Assembly: GCF_947501665.1 (NCBI RefSeq)
Contig: NZ_CANMWS010000028.1
Location: 16,718 to 80,717 of the forward strand
Reading direction: 5' to 3'
Source: an uncultured Shewanella sp.
Lineage (GTDB): Bacteria > Pseudomonadota > Gammaproteobacteria > Enterobacterales > Shewanellaceae
DNA: 64,000 nucleotides
The notes below the pieces were generated by a model. The model saw only the letters and a list, made by a program, of their open reading frames with translations. It was not told the origin of the DNA and ran no database searches. The translations under genes were made by a program, and so were the position numbers. Of the stretch, positions 9,513 through 18,735 are shown piece after piece (positions within the stretch are counted from its first letter, which is position 1; each line of letters begins with the position of its first letter).

Positions 9513-9875
9513 TTATATCTTACTCAGGCGCACATGATAATCCCGTATAACATGCTGCATAATCTCTTGCACTGAGGTATTTTTGGTTGCTCTATCAATA
9601 TAAATTTTCACCGTCACTAAGGTATGAAAATCTTCTTTAAATCGATCGCTTTGCAATGAGAAATAGGCCTCCTCCTGCTCCGATTGTCTCACTGTAAAGC
9701 CTTCATACTCAAACACTCGAGTACCGGAATGGTTATGCCACTTAGTAATACGATCGAGCGCAATTTCACAAGAGTGATTAATTTCAATATGGTTTAACCA
9801 ACTGGTTGGATGGGCGGGGTCTTTCACGTGAGGACATCGAATGGTGTAGTTGTAAACATGAGTGATTGCTGTCAT
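9513..9875 (-). CDS. Uncharacterised 120-residue protein
   Basis: I do not recognise the family. The protein is cytoplasmic by appearance: no signal peptide, no membrane segment. It is rich in histidine in its first half (THVYN, CPHVKDPAHP, NHIEINHSCE, WHNHSG) with two cysteines (CPH, SCE), and ends in a mixed beta/alpha stretch (TLVTVKIYIDRATKN, IMQHVIRDYHVRLSKI). The clustered His/Cys would allow metal binding, but no known motif is met. An AGG lies 7 nt before the ATG and the coding character is good, so it is probably real. It stands alone between alkaline phosphatase and a SnoaL-like gene on the same strand, separated from both by about 260 nt. Confidence 0.7.
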   Translation of the reverse strand: MTAITHVYNYTIRCPHVKDPAHPTSWLNHIEINHSCEIALDRITKWHNHSGTRVFEYEGFTVRQSEQEEAYFSLQSDRFKEDFHTLVTVKIYIDRATKNTSVQEIMQHVIRDYHVRLSKI

Positions 9876-10068
9876 ACATTACCTATCTATTCGCTTGACT
9901 TCATTCATAATAGGCATGATTTTTTTTCTTGGTCAATCTTTTATTTTTCTGCTGTAATGGTTTGTGATTAACCTCATTATCTCTGCTTTTTTGTGATAAA
10001 AAATCACCTAAACGAGGGTTAAATTAATAAGTTAAGTTTAAATGAATGCGATTTATAGCTGACACTCG

Positions 10069-10088
10069 TTATCCCAAGTTCAGGTTAA
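10069..10088 (+). repeat. Dispersed palindrome-like repeat, copy A
   Basis: TTATCCCAAGTTCAGGTTAA. It shares its core (CCAAGTTCAGGTTA) with 19966-19985 and, more loosely, with 19768-19786 and 59660-59677. The unit is an imperfect palindrome (TTAnCC..GGTTAA) in intergenic DNA, typical of small dispersed repeats in marine gammaproteobacteria. Confidence 0.55.
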
Positions 10089-10133
10089 GTAAGACAAATA
10101 CACCATCGCCTTTGTCTCATTCATCTCAATCAG

Positions 10134-10529
10134 CTAAGCGCTAGCTGTTTGTTGTAACATCTCGGCCATTTTCTGCTGAATAAGATACACTCCCTTTAAC
10201 GGTCTGATCATCACTTTGAATTCAACAATTTTTCCCGTCTCATCCCACCTAATCATATCAACACCGTTGATACTGATCCCATCAATTTCAACTTCAAATT
10301 CCAAGATGGCATTATGACTATCAACCACTTCTCTAACATACCGAAAAGGAGCATTAAGAAAAATATAAAATGCAGCACTTAAATAATGTTGAGTCATTTT
10401 TTTCCCCACTTGGGGGGTATGTAAAACAGGAGAATAAAAAATCACATCATCGCTTAATAATTCAGACAAACCCCGAGGGTCTTTTTTTACCACTAATTGA
10501 TGCCACACTTCTAAGGTATTAATAGACAT
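10134..10529 (-). CDS. SnoaL/NTF2-like domain protein
   Basis: 131 residues with the layout of the NTF2/SnoaL-like fold: an N-terminal helix with W (VWHQLVVKKDPRGLSELLSDDVIFYSPV), a central helix, then beta strands (AILEFEVEIDGISINGVDMIRWDETGKIVEFKVMIRPLKG). Such domains serve as small hydratases/isomerases or binding modules, and no specific catalytic set can be assigned here. The ATG has AAGGAAAG about 5 nt upstream. It is cytoplasmic with no signal peptide. The gene is on the same strand as radA and downstream of it, separated by about 150 nt that include a hairpin, so it is probably its own unit. Confidence 0.8.
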   Translation of the reverse strand: MSINTLEVWHQLVVKKDPRGLSELLSDDVIFYSPVLHTPQVGKKMTQHYLSAAFYIFLNAPFRYVREVVDSHNAILEFEVEIDGISINGVDMIRWDETGKIVEFKVMIRPLKGVYLIQQKMAEMLQQTASA

Positions 10530-10626
10530 TCATTCTTTCCTTGTATTAAGTCTATGCTTTGCTAAATTCAAAGCATGTCAATATGCTGATTAAACATACT
10601 CTTTTACCCTCTATTGAGCAATGGTT

Positions 10627-10657
10627 ATTGCCATACAATGCAGTACTGTACGGCAAT
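10627..10657 (-). terminator. Hairpin downstream of radA
   Basis: ATTGCCATAC pairs with GTACGGCAAT (one mismatch) around 11 nt. It begins 22 nt beyond the radA stop and has no clear T-run, so a terminator is only one reading of this inverted repeat. Confidence 0.4.
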
Positions 10658-10679
10658 ATGAAAACAGTAAAAAGTAAGC

Positions 10680-12044
10680 CTAAAGTGCTTCTAAAGCTTG
10701 GGTTAACTTGCTCACCCCAATAATATGCATGCCAGCAGGTATTTTTTTGGGTACATTAGCGTCTGGCACTATTGCTCTTTTAAAGCCATGTTTAGCCGCT
10801 TCGGTGATCCTCTCTTGCCCATTAGGAACAGGTCTTATTTCACCGGATAATCCCACTTCACCAAAAACCACTAAGTCTCTTGGTAATACTTCGCCTCTAA
10901 AACTAGACACCATCGCCAATAATAAAGTGAGATCGGCACTGGTCTCGGTCACTTTCACTCCACCAACCACATTCACGAACACATCCTGATCCGCCATCAT
11001 TAGCCCACCATGACGATGCATAACCGCCAATAACATGGCTAATCGGTTTGCATCCATTCCCACCGCGACACGTCTTGGGTTGCCCATCGCAGAACTATCA
11101 ACCAATACTTGTAATTCCACTAACAATGGCCGAGTCCCTTCCCAAACCACCATCACTAATGAACCCGATGCATCTTCCTCCCCTCGAGAAAGAAAGATAG
11201 CCGATGGATTGGCCACTTCTTTTAAGCCTCTCTCAGTCATGGCAAATACCCCAAGTTCATTAATCGCACCAAAACGATTTTTATGAGAACGCAAGGTTCG
11301 ATATCGGCTATCACTGTCTCCTTCAAACATAACCGAACAATCAATACAGTGCTCCAAGACTTTAGGCCCAGCAAGACTACCATCTTTGGTCACATGGCCC
11401 ACCATAATCACAGCAATGCCATTTTGTTTAGCAAAACGTGTTAAAAAAGAAGCCGACTCTCTCACTTGAGACACACTTCCAGGAGATGACTGCACCTCAC
11501 TGATATGCATGACTTGAATGGAGTCAACCACAATCACTTTGGGTTTTTCTTGCATTGCAATTTGGCAAATTTGTTCAACGCTAGTTTCTGATAGCATTTT
11601 TAAATTAGCCGTTGGCAGGCCAAGTCGATTAGCCCGCATCGCCACTTGTTGCAATGACTCTTCGCCTGTCACATAAAGCGCGGACATAGATTCGGCTAAC
11701 TGGCATAAAGTTTGTAATAATAATGTACTTTTACCCGCACCGGGATGACCCCCAATTAAAATGGCAGATCCGGGTACAATCCCTCCTCCAAGCACACGAT
11801 CCAACTCGTTAAAGGAGCTGGCAATACGAGGAAGTTCATCTAAATCTATTTGATTTAACGTTTTTATTTCACTGGAACCTTGGCCAGCATAACCACTAAA
11901 AGAAGCTGATTTTCCTGCAATAGGGGGACCCAAACGCACTTCAGTGATGGTATTCCACTCTTGACAAGCACTGCATTGACCTTGCCAGCGAGGAAAATCT
12001 TGCCCGCACTCATTACACACATATGCTGTTTTATTTTTTGCCAT
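10680..12044 (-). CDS. radA: DNA repair protein RadA (Sms)
   Basis: RecA-like ATPase that promotes branch migration of recombination intermediates. Length is 454 residues, as expected. Order of domains: N-terminal C4 zinc finger (CNECGQDFPRWQGQCSAC), RecA-like core with Walker A GHPGAGKS, the RadA-specific KNRFG motif, and a C-terminal Lon-protease-like domain. The ATG at 12044 begins MAKNKTAYVCNECG, a typical start. In Shewanella radA normally lies close to serB; here about 11.8 kb of accessory DNA separates them, which marks the left edge of the island. Confidence 0.98.
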   Translation of the reverse strand: MAKNKTAYVCNECGQDFPRWQGQCSACQEWNTITEVRLGPPIAGKSASFSGYAGQGSSEIKTLNQIDLDELPRIASSFNELDRVLGGGIVPGSAILIGGHPGAGKSTLLLQTLCQLAESMSALYVTGEESLQQVAMRANRLGLPTANLKMLSETSVEQICQIAMQEKPKVIVVDSIQVMHISEVQSSPGSVSQVRESASFLTRFAKQNGIAVIMVGHVTKDGSLAGPKVLEHCIDCSVMFEGDSDSRYRTLRSHKNRFGAINELGVFAMTERGLKEVANPSAIFLSRGEEDASGSLVMVVWEGTRPLLVELQVLVDSSAMGNPRRVAVGMDANRLAMLLAVMHRHGGLMMADQDVFVNVVGGVKVTETSADLTLLLAMVSSFRGEVLPRDLVVFGEVGLSGEIRPVPNGQERITEAAKHGFKRAIVPDANVPKKIPAGMHIIGVSKLTQALEAL

Positions 12045-12207
12045 AATGTTTATTGATATTCATCCGTTATATGCATGTCTTAAAAAATGATTATCCTTCA
12101 AGAAACACAAATTGACATTAGTTGTAAAATTATAAATTAAACTGCGATTATGCCTATATTAACGCGTTATAGAGAATAATAAACGAAATGATCTCACCCA
12201 GCTCCCC

Positions 12208-12473
12208 TATAGCTAAATCAATATAAAATGATAGTCTCAGAGCGGTCAATTGAGCGGCAATTTGAGATGAATTATTGATGGAATGTAGGCACCTTTTGAG
12301 ATAATGCAACAAAGAAGTGTCGCTCAAATAAAGCTCCTAACATGCTGGTTTAAAAGTGATTTATACGTTGTTGATTTGTCTTACCGTAGCATGACTATGC
12401 TTTTAACAATTCGCCTAGCCTAAATCACTTTTCATTCCAGCTGAGCATGTCATTTTATATTGATTTAGCTATA
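12208..12473. mobile_element. MITE-like element with 24-bp perfect terminal inverted repeats
   Basis: Bases 12208-12231 (TATAGCTAAATC..AAAATGA) are exactly repeated in reverse complement at 12450-12473. The homology extends inward imperfectly (CTCAG). Inside there is a second nested inverted repeat, AAAAGTGATTTA at 12352-12363 and TAAATCACTTTT at 12421-12432, and a small AGCAT/ATGCT hairpin at the centre (12388-12401). There is no coding frame. Both ends begin with TA, compatible with a TA target duplication as for IS630/mariner-type elements. It sits in the 697-nt radA-manC gap, of which the remaining 12045-12207 and 12474-12741 show nothing else recognisable. Confidence 0.8.
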
Positions 12474-12741
12474 CACTCATTTAGCCATTAATGACCTTAA
12501 TGTCGCGAAATAATTTTAAAGCATTGTTTGATTAACTGATTCAAAAAGAAACAACTGAAAGCACAATTATGCCGTATCATTGATGTTGGTAAAATTATTG
12601 ATATAACAGAATAAGTCATATTGAGGTATCCTGAGTGACAAAATGATAAATGAAGCATTCGGCCCTTTATCGTATTAAGCTCATAGTCGTATTACATTCA
12701 GATGTTTATTTTTTAAAAGAGGTTCCCTGACGGGCAATAAG

Positions 12742-14199
12742 ATGCAACCCATTTTACCCATTATTATCGCAGGTGGCACTGGGACGAGGCTATGGCCATT
12801 ATCTCGTCAGCTTCATCCTAAGCAATGTCTATCACTATTAGAAAACTCAAGCTTACTTCAAAGTACGCTTGAACGTTTAGCTCATTTACAACACTTACCC
12901 GCCGTTATTATTTGTAATGAAGCCCACCGATTTTTAATTGCCGAACAATTACGTGAGAAAACGATACCTCACAATGGCATCATCCTTGAATCCATGGGAA
13001 AAAATACCGCACCAGCCATTGCATTAGGCGCTTTACATGCATTGACCCTTAAAGACCAAACAAGCAATGAAAATACAGATCTCGATCCCTTATTATTAAT
13101 CTTACCTGCGGATCATCATATTCAACATGCTGAGGCGTTTTGTCAAACATTAGCCAGCGCCAGTGAGCTGGCCCAAGCCAATCATATCATTACTTTTGGT
13201 GTCAGCCCGACTCACCCTGAAACAGGTTATGGTTATATTAAAACTGGATCAGAAATAGAAAAAAACAAAAATAACCCTTTGATTAGCTTTCACGTCGATA
13301 GCTTTACCGAAAAGCCTGATTTAGCCACGGCCAAGCAATATTTAACCAATAAAGCATACTTCTGGAATAGCGGCATCTTTTTGATAAAAGCCAGTGTTTA
13401 CCTCAGTGAATTAAAACAGCACCAAAGCGACATATTAAGCGCTTGTCAAAAAGCAATGACTCATAGTCAGCAAGATTTAGATTTTATTCGCGTTGAGCCT
13501 AACGCATTTAATGCTTGCCCAAGTAATTCAATTGACTATGCTATCATGGAAAAAACCCATCGCGCGGTCATGGTACCGTTGAGGAATCACTGGAGCGATG
13601 TGGGCAGTTGGTCAGCATTATGGACTATCAGTGATAAAGATGACTTAGGCAATAGCCTGCATGGCGATGTCATCAACCTTCATAGCCACAATACTTTCGT
13701 CCATGCTGAAAATAAATTGGTGACGATTATCGGGTTAAACAATCTTGTTGTCGTTGAAACCAAAGATGCGGTATTAATTGCCGATAAAGATCATGTGCAA
13801 CAAGTCAAAAATGTGGTTGCTCAATTAGAAGCGAGAAATAGAATAGAGCATAAACAACACAGAGAAGTATGCCGCCCTTGGGGAAAATACGATCTCATTG
13901 ATCAAGGAGAGCATTTTCAAGTCAAACGTTTAAGTGTTAAACCTGGAGGTAAATTGTCGACTCAGATGCATCATCACAGAGCAGAACATTGGATAGTCGT
14001 TTCAGGTACGGCTAAAATCACTAACGGCGGACAAGAGTTACTATTAAGTCCGAATCAATCAACATATATTCCCATTGGCTCTATTCACTCACTTGAAAAT
14101 CCAGGTAAAATACCCCTTGAGATGATTGAAGTACAATCAGGCACTTATCTAGAAGAAGACGATATTATTCGCTTTAGTGATCATTATGGCCGAAAATAA
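12742..14199 (+). CDS. manC: Mannose-1-phosphate guanylyltransferase / mannose-6-phosphate isomerase (type II PMI)
   Basis: Bifunctional enzyme making GDP-mannose from mannose-1-phosphate and isomerising fructose-6-phosphate to mannose-6-phosphate. Length 485 residues. N-terminal nucleotidyltransferase signature AGGTGTRLWPLSR, then FTEKP and FWNSGIF. The C-terminal cupin isomerase domain has GKYDLIDQGEHFQVKRL, QMHHHRAEHWIVVSGTA and the metal-binding His residues. It is the first gene of a two-gene plus-strand unit with cpsG, overlapping it. GDP-mannose normally feeds O-antigen, capsule or GDP-fucose synthesis, but no mannosyltransferase or GDP-mannose dehydratase lies in the window. The symbols manC and cpsB are both used for this family. 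Confidence 0.96.
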   Translation: MQPILPIIIAGGTGTRLWPLSRQLHPKQCLSLLENSSLLQSTLERLAHLQHLPAVIICNEAHRFLIAEQLREKTIPHNGIILESMGKNTAPAIALGALHALTLKDQTSNENTDLDPLLLILPADHHIQHAEAFCQTLASASELAQANHIITFGVSPTHPETGYGYIKTGSEIEKNKNNPLISFHVDSFTEKPDLATAKQYLTNKAYFWNSGIFLIKASVYLSELKQHQSDILSACQKAMTHSQQDLDFIRVEPNAFNACPSNSIDYAIMEKTHRAVMVPLRNHWSDVGSWSALWTISDKDDLGNSLHGDVINLHSHNTFVHAENKLVTIIGLNNLVVVETKDAVLIADKDHVQQVKNVVAQLEARNRIEHKQHREVCRPWGKYDLIDQGEHFQVKRLSVKPGGKLSTQMHHHRAEHWIVVSGTAKITNGGQELLLSPNQSTYIPIGSIHSLENPGKIPLEMIEVQSGTYLEEDDIIRFSDHYGRK

Positions 14200-15589
14200 T
14201 CCTGATAATGCAACCCTCCCCCTCACTTGCTTTAAAACCTATGATATTCGTGGAAAGCTCGAAACAGAATTAAACCCACAAATAGCCTATCGAATAGCAA
14301 GAGCCTTTGCTGACATCATCAAGCCCAAAACAGTCGTGCTTGGCGGTGATGCTAGGCTCACCTCAGCAAGCTTAAAACAAGCTTTAGCAAGCGGATTCAT
14401 GGATGCGGGTGTTAATGTGCTCGATTTAGGATTAACAGGCACAGAAGAAGTTTATTTTGCCACTTTTCACCTTAAATTAGACGCGGGTATTCAAGTGACC
14501 GCCAGCCATAATCCTATCGATTATAATGGAATGAAATTCGTTGGCAAAAATGCGGAGCCTATTGGCCCTGATAATGGTTTGCAACCAATAAAATTGCTAG
14601 CAGAAAGCCAAGCTTTTTCCGTCAATAAGCAAGCAAAAGGCCACTATCATGGTCTTAACTTAATGCCAGATTATATCAAGCACCTTTTATCTTATATTCA
14701 GCCACATCATATCAAACCCCTTAAAATCTTAGTCAATGCAGGCAATGGTCCTGCGGCAAAGATAATTGATGAATTAGAGGTCGCATTTAAGCAATTGCAA
14801 ACCCCCATTACATTCATCAAAATAAACCATGACATTGACGGACGTTTTCCTAATGGTATTCCTAACCCTCTGTTAAAAGAGAACCGACAAGACACACAAA
14901 ATGCCATCACGTTACACCAAGCCGATTTAGGCATTGCGTGGGATGGTGATTTTGATCGCTGCTTTTTCTTTGATGAACAAGGGGAGTTTCTTGACAGTTA
15001 TTACGTCGTTGGTTTACTAGCTGATGCTTTTTTGCAAAAAAATTCCCAATCAAACATTATTCATGATCCACGCTTGATTTGGCATACACAACACATTTGC
15101 CAAAAGCATCGAAGTAAGGCAATTCAATGTCGAACAGGGCATGTATTTATTAAGCAAAAAATGCGTCAAACTCATGCAGCCTATGGTGGGGAGGTAAGCG
15201 GTCATCACTATTTTCGCGATTTTGCCTATTGCGATAGTGGCATGATCCCTTGGTTGCTACTCATAGAGCTATTGAGCATCAAAAACCAACCTCTTTCGAC
15301 CTTGGTTGCTGAAAGTAAACGTACTTACCCAAACTCGGGTGAGATTAATTTCACCGTCAGCCACCCTATTGACGCTATTAATAAAGTTAAAGCACATTAT
15401 CAAGATATAGCCACACATATTGATACTTGTGATGGGATCAGTTTCTCATTTGAAAACAAGCAACAAGCATGGCGTTTTAATCTACGTTACTCTAATACAG
15501 AACCTTTAATAAGACTCAATGTCGAATCAAAAGGCAATCGACAACTCGTAGTACAAAAAACCAATGAAATAATAGCGATACTGAAATAA
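14186..15589 (+). CDS. cpsG: Phosphomannomutase (PMM/PGM family)
   Basis: Interconverts mannose-6-phosphate and mannose-1-phosphate, supplying the substrate of ManC. 467 residues. Four-domain alpha-D-phosphohexomutase features are seen: phosphoserine S107 in TASHNP, metal loop DGDFDR, sugar-binding GGEVSGHHYF, and the C-terminal phosphate loop RYSNTEPLIRL. The frame can open at a GTG (14177); ATG 14186 is chosen. It overlaps the end of manC by 14 nt, indicating translational coupling. Its end faces the end of neuC across 40 nt, so the GDP-mannose and sialic-acid units are convergent. It could also act on glucose phosphates, but pairing with manC favours mannose. Confidence 0.95.
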   Translation: MAENNPDNATLPLTCFKTYDIRGKLETELNPQIAYRIARAFADIIKPKTVVLGGDARLTSASLKQALASGFMDAGVNVLDLGLTGTEEVYFATFHLKLDAGIQVTASHNPIDYNGMKFVGKNAEPIGPDNGLQPIKLLAESQAFSVNKQAKGHYHGLNLMPDYIKHLLSYIQPHHIKPLKILVNAGNGPAAKIIDELEVAFKQLQTPITFIKINHDIDGRFPNGIPNPLLKENRQDTQNAITLHQADLGIAWDGDFDRCFFFDEQGEFLDSYYVVGLLADAFLQKNSQSNIIHDPRLIWHTQHICQKHRSKAIQCRTGHVFIKQKMRQTHAAYGGEVSGHHYFRDFAYCDSGMIPWLLLIELLSIKNQPLSTLVAESKRTYPNSGEINFTVSHPIDAINKVKAHYQDIATHIDTCDGISFSFENKQQAWRFNLRYSNTEPLIRLNVESKGNRQLVVQKTNEIIAILK

Positions 15590-15629
15590 CAACCTTTTTA
15601 GTCATCTCAACTGAGCGATAGCTAAATGG

Positions 15630-16751
15630 CTAGATATCATTAAATATTTTTTGTACGGGGATCTGCCAAAATGATTCTTTTGTTATCTCTTCAAGAAACT
15701 TTTCAACACTACGACCGTCACCAAATTCATCATTAGGCTCTACTGTAATATCACCAGAATTGATACGTTTGATAGACTTTATTATTTCATCTTCATTCAT
15801 TGCAACATTTAATATACTTTTTGATTGAGCACGACTATGTTGCCGAGTGCCAATATTGATACTCGGTACCTGATAAAAAGGTGCTTCTCTAACAGCTGCA
15901 CTACTATTACCAATCATAAAATGACTATACTTTAATAAAGTTAAGAAAAACTCAAATCGCATAGATGGGATAACAATAAAGTTTTTATTATTTTTTAATT
16001 CATCATAAGCTGACAAAATAAAATGGCTTCCATGATCATTATTTGGATAAATGACGACATACTGTTTACCGCTTTTTTTTAGGCTATTAATTAATATATT
16101 AGTTTCATCTTGCAACGTGTCAACCGCCGTGGTTACAGGATGAAAAAGTACAATACCAAACTCTTCAAATTCAATATTATACCAAGATTTTACTTCCTCT
16201 AATGTTGGTAACTTATCACTTATCATAACATCTAGATCAGAAGAGCCAATAGGAAAAATATATTGCTCTAATTCACCAAGCTGAATTAACCTTTTTTTAG
16301 CTTGCTCATTACAAACAAAATGAATATGAGCTAACTTACTTACTGAATGGCGAATATGCTCATCAATAGTCCCTGAAACTTCTCCTCCTTCAATATGAGC
16401 AACTTTAATATTATTTAAACTGCCAACAATCGCACTCGCTAATGCTTCAACTCTATCACCGTGAACAAAAATCACATCAGGTTTAAGTTCAGTCACAAAA
16501 TCCGATAAACCAATAATTGTTTTCGCTAAAATAGTATCCATTTTATCGTCAACATTTTGATTCACAAATTGATAAATGTTGTTAAAACCAGATTTATAAA
16601 CCTCTTTATATGTTGAACCATATTTAGCCAACATATGCATTCCAGTCACAAATATATGAGTATCAAATCTAGAACCACATTCATACATGAGCGGTTTAAG
16701 CTTACCAAAATCAGCACGAGTGCCTGTAATAAATAGTATTTTCTTATTCAT
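15630..16751 (-). CDS. neuC: UDP-N-acetylglucosamine 2-epimerase, hydrolysing (sialic acid type)
   Basis: Converts UDP-GlcNAc to ManNAc plus UDP, the first committed step of sialic acid synthesis. 373 residues of the epimerase_2 fold: N-terminal TGTRADFGKLKPL, HGDRVEALASA, AHIEGGEVSGTIDEHIRHSVSKLA with the conserved HIEGG/E-H-R residues, and GNSSAAVREAPF near the C-terminus. Related enzymes act on UDP-diacetylbacillosamine in legionaminic acid pathways. The absence of the companion legionaminic genes and the presence of a NeuB of Neu5Ac type favour the UDP-GlcNAc reaction. Start overlaps the end of neuB by 8 nt. Last gene of the neuABC operon. Confidence 0.9.
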   Translation of the reverse strand: MNKKILFITGTRADFGKLKPLMYECGSRFDTHIFVTGMHMLAKYGSTYKEVYKSGFNNIYQFVNQNVDDKMDTILAKTIIGLSDFVTELKPDVIFVHGDRVEALASAIVGSLNNIKVAHIEGGEVSGTIDEHIRHSVSKLAHIHFVCNEQAKKRLIQLGELEQYIFPIGSSDLDVMISDKLPTLEEVKSWYNIEFEEFGIVLFHPVTTAVDTLQDETNILINSLKKSGKQYVVIYPNNDHGSHFILSAYDELKNNKNFIVIPSMRFEFFLTLLKYSHFMIGNSSAAVREAPFYQVPSINIGTRQHSRAQSKSILNVAMNEDEIIKSIKRINSGDITVEPNDEFGDGRSVEKFLEEITKESFWQIPVQKIFNDI

Positions 16752-17781
16752 AGTCAGCCAATTTCAGCATTTTATCATTTGCGATATCACATGTTGCTTT
16801 TTTCCCTAATACCTCTTTATAATCAGCTGCACTCAGCTCTCCAGTACCTGGCCTTTTAACCCAAATATTATCTTTAGTCAGTACATCCCCAGCTTTAATA
16901 TCTCTAATCGCGACAACCGAAGCATAAGCAAAATCACGAGTCACTTGTTCTTCTTCAAGTAAGGTTTTATCACCAAACCTTGCTCGACGTATAACATCAC
17001 AACCATGAATTAATTCTTTAAGTTCCCTCTCATCCATAGAGCAAACAATATCGGGTCCCAAACGTTGTTTATGGTCGGTATAATGACGCTCAATAATATT
17101 AGCACCAACAGCAACAGCTCCAAAGCATGCATAATTATCCAATGAATGATCCGATAATCCAATAACAGCATTTGAATAATGAGAGCGCATTTGTGAGATA
17201 GCGCCAAGTCGAATTAACTCTGGAGGCGTTGGATACAGGTTAGTGCAATGAAGTAAACCATAACGAATATTTGCTTTCTCCATTATCTCAACCGCTTTAT
17301 CAACGGTTTTAATATCGTTCATACCAGTACTGAGAATAATCGGCTTTCCAAATCCTGCAACATGTTCAATGAGTGGAAAATTATTACACTCTCCAGAGCC
17401 AATTTTAAATGCGGGAACATTTTGCTCCATCAAAAAATCAGCTGCAGCCCTAGAAAACGGCGTACTAATATACAATAAGCCTTGCATTTCGATGTAATGC
17501 TTGAGCTCTATTTCTTCTTCTAACGTTAAGCTGCAATCCTCCATAACTTGATAAATTGATTTATCCGTGTTCCCTGGAATAATTTTCTTCGCAGACCCAC
17601 TCATTTCATCATCGAGTACATGAGTTTGATGCTTAATAACCTCTGCTCCAGCACGTTTTGCAGAATCAACCATTTCTTTAGCGACTGAAAGTAAGCCGCC
17701 ATGATTGATACCTATTTCTGCAATTACAAACGTAGGATGTTGATCCCCTATTTTACGACCTGCTATCTCTAACTCGAACAT
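16744..17781 (-). CDS. neuB: N-acetylneuraminate synthase
   Basis: Condenses ManNAc with phosphoenolpyruvate to give N-acetylneuraminic acid. 345 residues, the same size as E. coli K1 NeuB (346). N-terminal TIM barrel: FVIAEIGINHGG, AGAEVIKHQTH, STPFSRAAADFL, KIGSGECNNFPLI, STGM, HCTNLYPTPPE, GLSDHS, then IIERHYTDHKQRLGPDIVCSMD, which closely follows the Neu5Ac-type enzymes. C-terminal antifreeze/SAF domain: IKAGDVLTKDNIWVKRPGTG. It overlaps both neighbours (neuA by 13 nt, neuC by 8 nt), so the three are one translationally coupled operon. A pseudaminic or legionaminic specificity cannot be fully excluded from sequence alone. Confidence 0.93.
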   Translation of the reverse strand: MFELEIAGRKIGDQHPTFVIAEIGINHGGLLSVAKEMVDSAKRAGAEVIKHQTHVLDDEMSGSAKKIIPGNTDKSIYQVMEDCSLTLEEEIELKHYIEMQGLLYISTPFSRAAADFLMEQNVPAFKIGSGECNNFPLIEHVAGFGKPIILSTGMNDIKTVDKAVEIMEKANIRYGLLHCTNLYPTPPELIRLGAISQMRSHYSNAVIGLSDHSLDNYACFGAVAVGANIIERHYTDHKQRLGPDIVCSMDERELKELIHGCDVIRRARFGDKTLLEEEQVTRDFAYASVVAIRDIKAGDVLTKDNIWVKRPGTGELSAADYKEVLGKKATCDIANDKMLKLADYE

Positions 17782-18461
17782 GATTTATTTTCCAAAATTT
17801 GATTCGCAATAATGAGATCCTCTGAGGAATCTATATCTATACTTTCAATATGTTCCATTAAAAATGGAACAATGTTTGTTTGAGGAATACTGTTATTTGA
17901 CGCTATAAAATTTTCAACATTAAAAATATAAATAGCACCATTAGGCGAATATAGCTCCGGGATCTGCTGCCTTGGAATAAAAGGAGCCTCTGGAGACACT
18001 AAGCCTTGTAAAAAACCATTTTCTCTTAATAGAAAAGTTTTATAGACTGATTTACTTTGTTTTTTAACACTAATAACAGTTAAATTATCACTTAATATTT
18101 TAAATGCATTTTCAATATGAACAGCAGTTCTTAAAGGTGATGTGGGTTGAAGTAAACAAATATAATCATGATTATCAAACTTATTTTCATTTATAATATA
18201 ACTAATGACTTCGTTAGACGTTGTTAAATCTTGTGCTAGCTCGGAAGGCCTCTTTTGTGCCAATACACTCTCACTTATTGCAAACTGCAAAATATCTTCA
18301 TCATCTGAAGAAACAATAATTTCATCAAATAAGCCACTTTCTTTAGCTGATTGAATTGAATACCAAATTAATGGTTTTCCAGCTAGCTGGGCTAAATTTT
18401 TTCGAGGGATCCCTTTTGAACCACCTCGAGCAGGAATAATCGCAATCGTTTTTCGTTTCAT
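17769..18461 (-). CDS. neuA: CMP-sialic acid synthetase (N-acylneuraminate cytidylyltransferase)
   Basis: Activates sialic acid with CTP to CMP-sialic acid, the donor for sialyltransferases. 230 residues from the ATG at 18461; the frame extends to a TTG at 18476, but the ATG has GGAT about 6 nt upstream and gives the usual MKRKTIAIIPARGGSKGIPRKN start. Motifs: PARGGSKGIPRKN (nucleotide loop), SSDDEDIL, LAQKRPSELA, LLQPTSPLRTA (sugar binding), and IDSSEDL near the end. It is the first gene of neuA-neuB-neuC. It lies back-to-back with the GT52-like gene across a 274-nt extremely AT-rich spacer (18462-18735) that must hold both promoters. Confidence 0.94.
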   Translation of the reverse strand: MKRKTIAIIPARGGSKGIPRKNLAQLAGKPLIWYSIQSAKESGLFDEIIVSSDDEDILQFAISESVLAQKRPSELAQDLTTSNEVISYIINENKFDNHDYICLLQPTSPLRTAVHIENAFKILSDNLTVISVKKQSKSVYKTFLLRENGFLQGLVSPEAPFIPRQQIPELYSPNGAIYIFNVENFIASNNSIPQTNIVPFLMEHIESIDIDSSEDLIIANQILENKSCSS

Positions 18462-18735
18462 TTTATCCAAAACCAATGGATTTAGCTGTACTAAAGTCTA
18501 CTTTAGTTACCTCTTAAAATACAGTATGAATAACCTAAGAAATCCGCCCACACTAACAACCCAACAATGTAATAACCTATACGCAATAAAATTCACACAA
18601 AAAAATCTAAACTTCATTTTTAAACAAAACAATTAATCAAATAAAAATAAATAAATAAGATAGTTTTACTAATAAATTATACTTTTATAAAAATTAAAAT
18701 TATAATTAAAAAAATCACTTTAAAAATTTTACACC

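Noticed and set aside
15630..18461. Reading neuABC as a legionaminic or pseudaminic acid pathway
   Set aside because: The dehydratase, aminotransferase and acetyltransferase genes those pathways need are absent, and NeuB has the Neu5Ac-type ERHYTDxxxRxGPDIVCSM segment. Not fully excluded.
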